DNA of 6,832 bases from UBA7398 sp964597305 (GTDB taxonomy: Bacteria > Actinomycetota > Actinomycetes > Nanopelagicales > Nanopelagicaceae), in the NCBI GenBank assembly GCA_964597305.1, contig CAZQWU010000050.1, forward strand, positions 1 through 6,832, in the 5' to 3' direction. Numbering within the stretch: position 1 is the stretch's first letter; each line of letters begins with the position of its first letter. This document shows, one piece after another, positions 5,154 to 6,832 of this stretch. The notes beneath the pieces were generated by a model, which was given only the letters and a program-made list of their open reading frames with translations, made no database searches and was not told the DNA's origin. The position numbers and the translations under genes are program-made.

Positions 5154-5837
5154 TTACCTTCGTGGCGAGAGAATGTCGGTTTGACCGCGAAATCGATCAA
5201 GTAACCGTTGGTAATTTTTCTTTGAATTCTTCTCTCGATAATCGACGTTAACATCGTGGTATCCATGATGTCGACCTTGTATCAGTGGTAATTCCATCTG
5301 CACCAACCGACCGCCGCGTGCGCGCATCGCAAGAGTCATTTCGAGATCAGCATTGCGATAATACGTTGCACTCGTATTCGCACCGTCGGCGGCAATGAGA
5401 AATTCGCGATCAACCACAAGAAAATATGAAAAGAGAACATCAACTTCGCCAGGCCCTTTATCGTCGACTGATCGCCACTCATCATCCAGGTTGATGAGTC
5501 CACCACGCCATCCCACGCCAACATATCCCTTCGAAAGTTCTGCGATCGCAGGAGAGATTGCATCCCCAATAAATTGTGTTGCCGGTTCAATGAATGCGAT
5601 GTAGGGCGTAGTGATCGACGTGAGTAAATGTTGAACGCTATGGCCCCAGCCCAATTTATTTTTCTGCCACTCACAATTAATAGGCGTGTAGTTCATGAGT
5701 GGTGTACACAAATCTTTGTTTTCTTTCCCTGATGTAAAAATCGAAATTGGTACAGAAGAAAAAGCGCGAATGGATTTAATGCAGGAAATCAGATCATCCT
5801 GAAAGCCATCGGCAATGATGGCAATAGTCGTACTCAC
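5154..5837 (-). CDS. GT2-like glycosyltransferase family protein, function unknown
   Basis: The 227-residue protein starts like a GT-A glycosyltransferase (TTIAIIADGFQDDLISCI, 3-20), then GWGHSVQHLL (63-72) and YIAFIEPATQFIGDAI (79-94), where GT2 enzymes usually carry the metal-binding acidic motif. The second half, YYRNADLEMTLAMRARGG (159-176), LPLIQGRHHGY (183-193) and SKKNYQRLLDRF (205-216), resembles the C-terminal part of GT2 proteins I know from actinobacteria and Chloroflexi. There is no signal peptide or transmembrane segment. The start is GTG at 5837, overlapping the hadB stop (GTGA), which implies translational coupling. It separates hadB from murB. Donor and acceptor cannot be told from sequence. 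A cell-wall or lipid glycosylation role is only suggested by neighbours, and the weak acidic motif leaves catalytic activity open. Confidence 0.65.
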   Translation of the reverse strand: MSTTIAIIADGFQDDLISCIKSIRAFSSVPISIFTSGKENKDLCTPLMNYTPINCEWQKNKLGWGHSVQHLLTSITTPYIAFIEPATQFIGDAISPAIAELSKGYVGVGWRGGLINLDDEWRSVDDKGPGEVDVLFSYFLVVDREFLIAADGANTSATYYRNADLEMTLAMRARGGRLVQMELPLIQGRHHGYHDVNVDYREKNSKKNYQRLLDRFRGQTDILSPRR

Positions 5838-6238
5838 ATTAAAGCAATCGTCGCCTTAGCCATACCTAAGACCTTAACGCCAGCACACTCAGCAGTGATG
5901 TCGAGAACTACGGTTCGAGCGCTCACTTCGTCAATAACGGCGCTGATAATGACTTCAACATTTTCACCGGCTGGAACAACAACTGGCTTGGTGAAACGGG
6001 CAGAAAATTCCTTAACGTGTGCACTTCCGCCAGCCCACTCTGTAACAAAACGGCCAGCCAGCGCCATTGTCAGCATGCCATGTGCAATAACGTTGGGAAG
6101 ACCAACTGATCGTGCGAAAGTTTCATCCTGGTGAATAGGGTTCTGATCACCCGAAGCATCTGCATAGGAAATTAACATCTCGCGATTGATGACATACGTT
6201 TGGCTAGGGATCTTGGTTCCAATTCCTATCTCTCTCAT
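5834..6238 (-). CDS. hadB: (3R)-hydroxyacyl-ACP dehydratase catalytic subunit, HadB/MaoC family
   Basis: A 134-residue single hot-dog protein. It holds the hydratase-2 signature YADASGDQNPIHQDETFARS (25-44), in which Asp31 and His36 are the catalytic pair. LPNVIAHGMLTMALAGR (47-63) provides the helix and backbone contacts of the active site, and FTKPVVVPAGE (82-92) the second strand region. It should dehydrate (3R)-hydroxyacyl thioesters, in mycobacteria during FAS-II elongation. In actinobacteria without mycolic acids the family is thought to serve ordinary fatty-acid synthesis. The start at 6238 overlaps the hadA stop as ATGA, so the two subunits are translationally coupled as expected for a heterodimer. 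An upstream ATG lies inside hadA and is not used. No hadC follows, unlike Mycobacterium. Confidence 0.88.
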   Translation of the reverse strand: MREIGIGTKIPSQTYVINREMLISYADASGDQNPIHQDETFARSVGLPNVIAHGMLTMALAGRFVTEWAGGSAHVKEFSARFTKPVVVPAGENVEVIISAVIDEVSARTVVLDITAECAGVKVLGMAKATIALM

Positions 6239-6618
6239 GCACGAGCTACTAACGTGGTCCATTGTTGTTGCACTAATTCTGTTCCACAAAAAAGATCGCT
6301 TCGAACGGTAACGATTTCATTTCCTGCCACTGCTCGGAAATTTTCAATTGTGGCAACAGTGTGAACTTCGTCGCCGGGTTTGAAGGGTCGATTAATTTTA
6401 AATTTCTGATCGCCGTGAACAACTCGGCTCCAATCAAGTCCGAGTGATTGAAGAAATGCTTGTGCGCCATCTAATGAGAATGAAATGGAATATGTCACTG
6501 GCGAAACGGTGGAGTTTGATTCACCTATTGCATGCGTAAATTGCGCAATATGTTCAGCGGTGACCCGAAAGGATTGTTCTGATTTGTGTTGCTTCCCGAC
6601 TGCATCGGGGTTAAACAT
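6235..6618 (-). CDS. hadA: (3R)-hydroxyacyl-ACP dehydratase non-catalytic subunit, HadA-like, shortened
   Basis: The 127-residue protein begins MFNPDAVGKQHKSEQSFRVT and has the HadA features AEHIAQFTHAIGESN (21-35), WSRVVHGDQKFKINRPFKPG (63-82) and VRSDLFCGTELVQQQWTTLV (105-124), the N-terminal-domain MaoC/HadA pattern. HadA lacks the Asp/His pair and supports acyl-chain binding next to HadB. It is shorter than the mycobacterial protein (about 158). After AIGESN the usual stretch of about 15 residues, with the Tyr-x-Asp and Ala-Pro-Pro pattern, is replaced by STVSP. The reading frame is intact, so this looks like a clean deletion rather than a frameshift. The start at 6618 is 5 bases after the rpmG stop and has no clear Shine-Dalgarno, so reinitiation after rpmG is likely. 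Confidence 0.82.
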   Translation of the reverse strand: MFNPDAVGKQHKSEQSFRVTAEHIAQFTHAIGESNSTVSPVTYSISFSLDGAQAFLQSLGLDWSRVVHGDQKFKINRPFKPGDEVHTVATIENFRAVAGNEIVTVRSDLFCGTELVQQQWTTLVARA

Positions 6619-6623
6619 TGGGT

Positions 6624-6794
6624 TTAGCGAGTCTCGCGGTGAAGAGTTGAAGACTTGCAGCGTGGGCAGTATTTCTTCAATTCCATACGATCAGGATCAT
6701 TTCGGCGGTTCTTTCGTGTGATGTAGTTGCGTTCTTTGCACTCTACGCACGCCATTGTGATCTTTGGACGAATATCTGCGCTCTTGCTTGCCAT
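6624..6794 (-). CDS. rpmG: 50S ribosomal protein L33, zinc-binding form
   Basis: A 56-residue protein, of full L33 length. It starts MASKSADIRPKITMACVECK and continues with NYITRKNRRNDPDRMELKKY and CPRCKSSTLHRETR. Cysteines 16, 19, 43 and 46 form two CxxC pairs, so it is the zinc-binding (C+) type; many actinobacteria also have a zinc-free paralogue elsewhere. L33 sits in the large subunit near the E site. The ATG at 6794 is chosen by match to other L33 N-termini. The 38 bases upstream show no clear Shine-Dalgarno, only a weak TATTAC -10-like box (6813-6818) whose -35 would lie outside the window. It heads the hadA-hadB unit, as in Mycobacterium and Streptomyces. Confidence 0.95.
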   Translation of the reverse strand: MASKSADIRPKITMACVECKERNYITRKNRRNDPDRMELKKYCPRCKSSTLHRETR

Positions 6795-6832
6795 GTGGCG
6801 CAGAGTACCTGAGTAATAAGTATGCGCGAAAT

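Noticed and set aside
6239..6289. HadB start at 6289
   Set aside because: It lies within hadA; the ATGA overlap at 6235-6238 and the homologous length favour 6238.
1..6832. CRISPR array, insertion sequence, phage or defence system
   Set aside because: No spaced repeats, transposase motifs, terminal repeats or foreign-looking genes were seen; all genes fit a conserved actinobacterial locus.

Overview
The window is a chromosomal core locus of an actinobacterium. From the far end, reading on the minus strand, it runs rpmG - hadA - hadB - GT2-like glycosyltransferase - murB. It then continues past a divergently placed aspC (plus strand) into tRNA-Trp - secE - nusG - rplK - rplA - rplJ (cut by the left edge). 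From my knowledge of Mycobacterium and Streptomyces, rpmG-hadA-hadB upstream of trpT-secE-nusG-rplK-rplA is a classic actinobacterial order, with murB and aspC in the Streptomyces version. Base composition by eye is clearly below 50% G+C and intergenic gaps are very short. This points to a low-GC streamlined lineage, such as the freshwater acI/Nanopelagicales group. The placement is an inference; the phylum is much safer than the order.

Left part (1-2764, minus strand): a transcription/translation operon. tRNA-Trp is followed by SecE (translocon), NusG (elongation factor) and ribosomal proteins L11, L1 and L10. The two larger gaps hold RNA structure. Between rplA and rplJ there is a good L10-leader candidate, with a mutually exclusive terminator and anti-terminator and a possible promoter just upstream. 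Between rplK and rplA three hairpins follow one another; the central one has the shape expected of an L1 autoregulatory site.

Middle (2765-2912): a divergent control region with a tRNA promoter candidate, a perfect palindrome and a structured aspC leader without a Shine-Dalgarno sequence. aspC (2913-4118) encodes a PLP aminotransferase. Its stop codon directly abuts the stop codon of the convergent murB.

Right part (4119-6794, minus strand): a tightly packed operon with gaps of 5, -4, -4 and 9 bases. It joins ribosomal protein L33, a two-subunit hot-dog (3R)-hydroxyacyl dehydratase, a small GT2-like protein and the peptidoglycan enzyme MurB, so it looks like a mixed ribosome/lipid/cell-envelope unit.

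I see no mobile elements, CRISPR arrays or defence genes. The window is essentially housekeeping. The points worth a second look are the RNA regulatory structures, the shortened HadA, and the translationally coupled glycosyltransferase between hadB and murB. No stretch over 300 bases lacks a gene.
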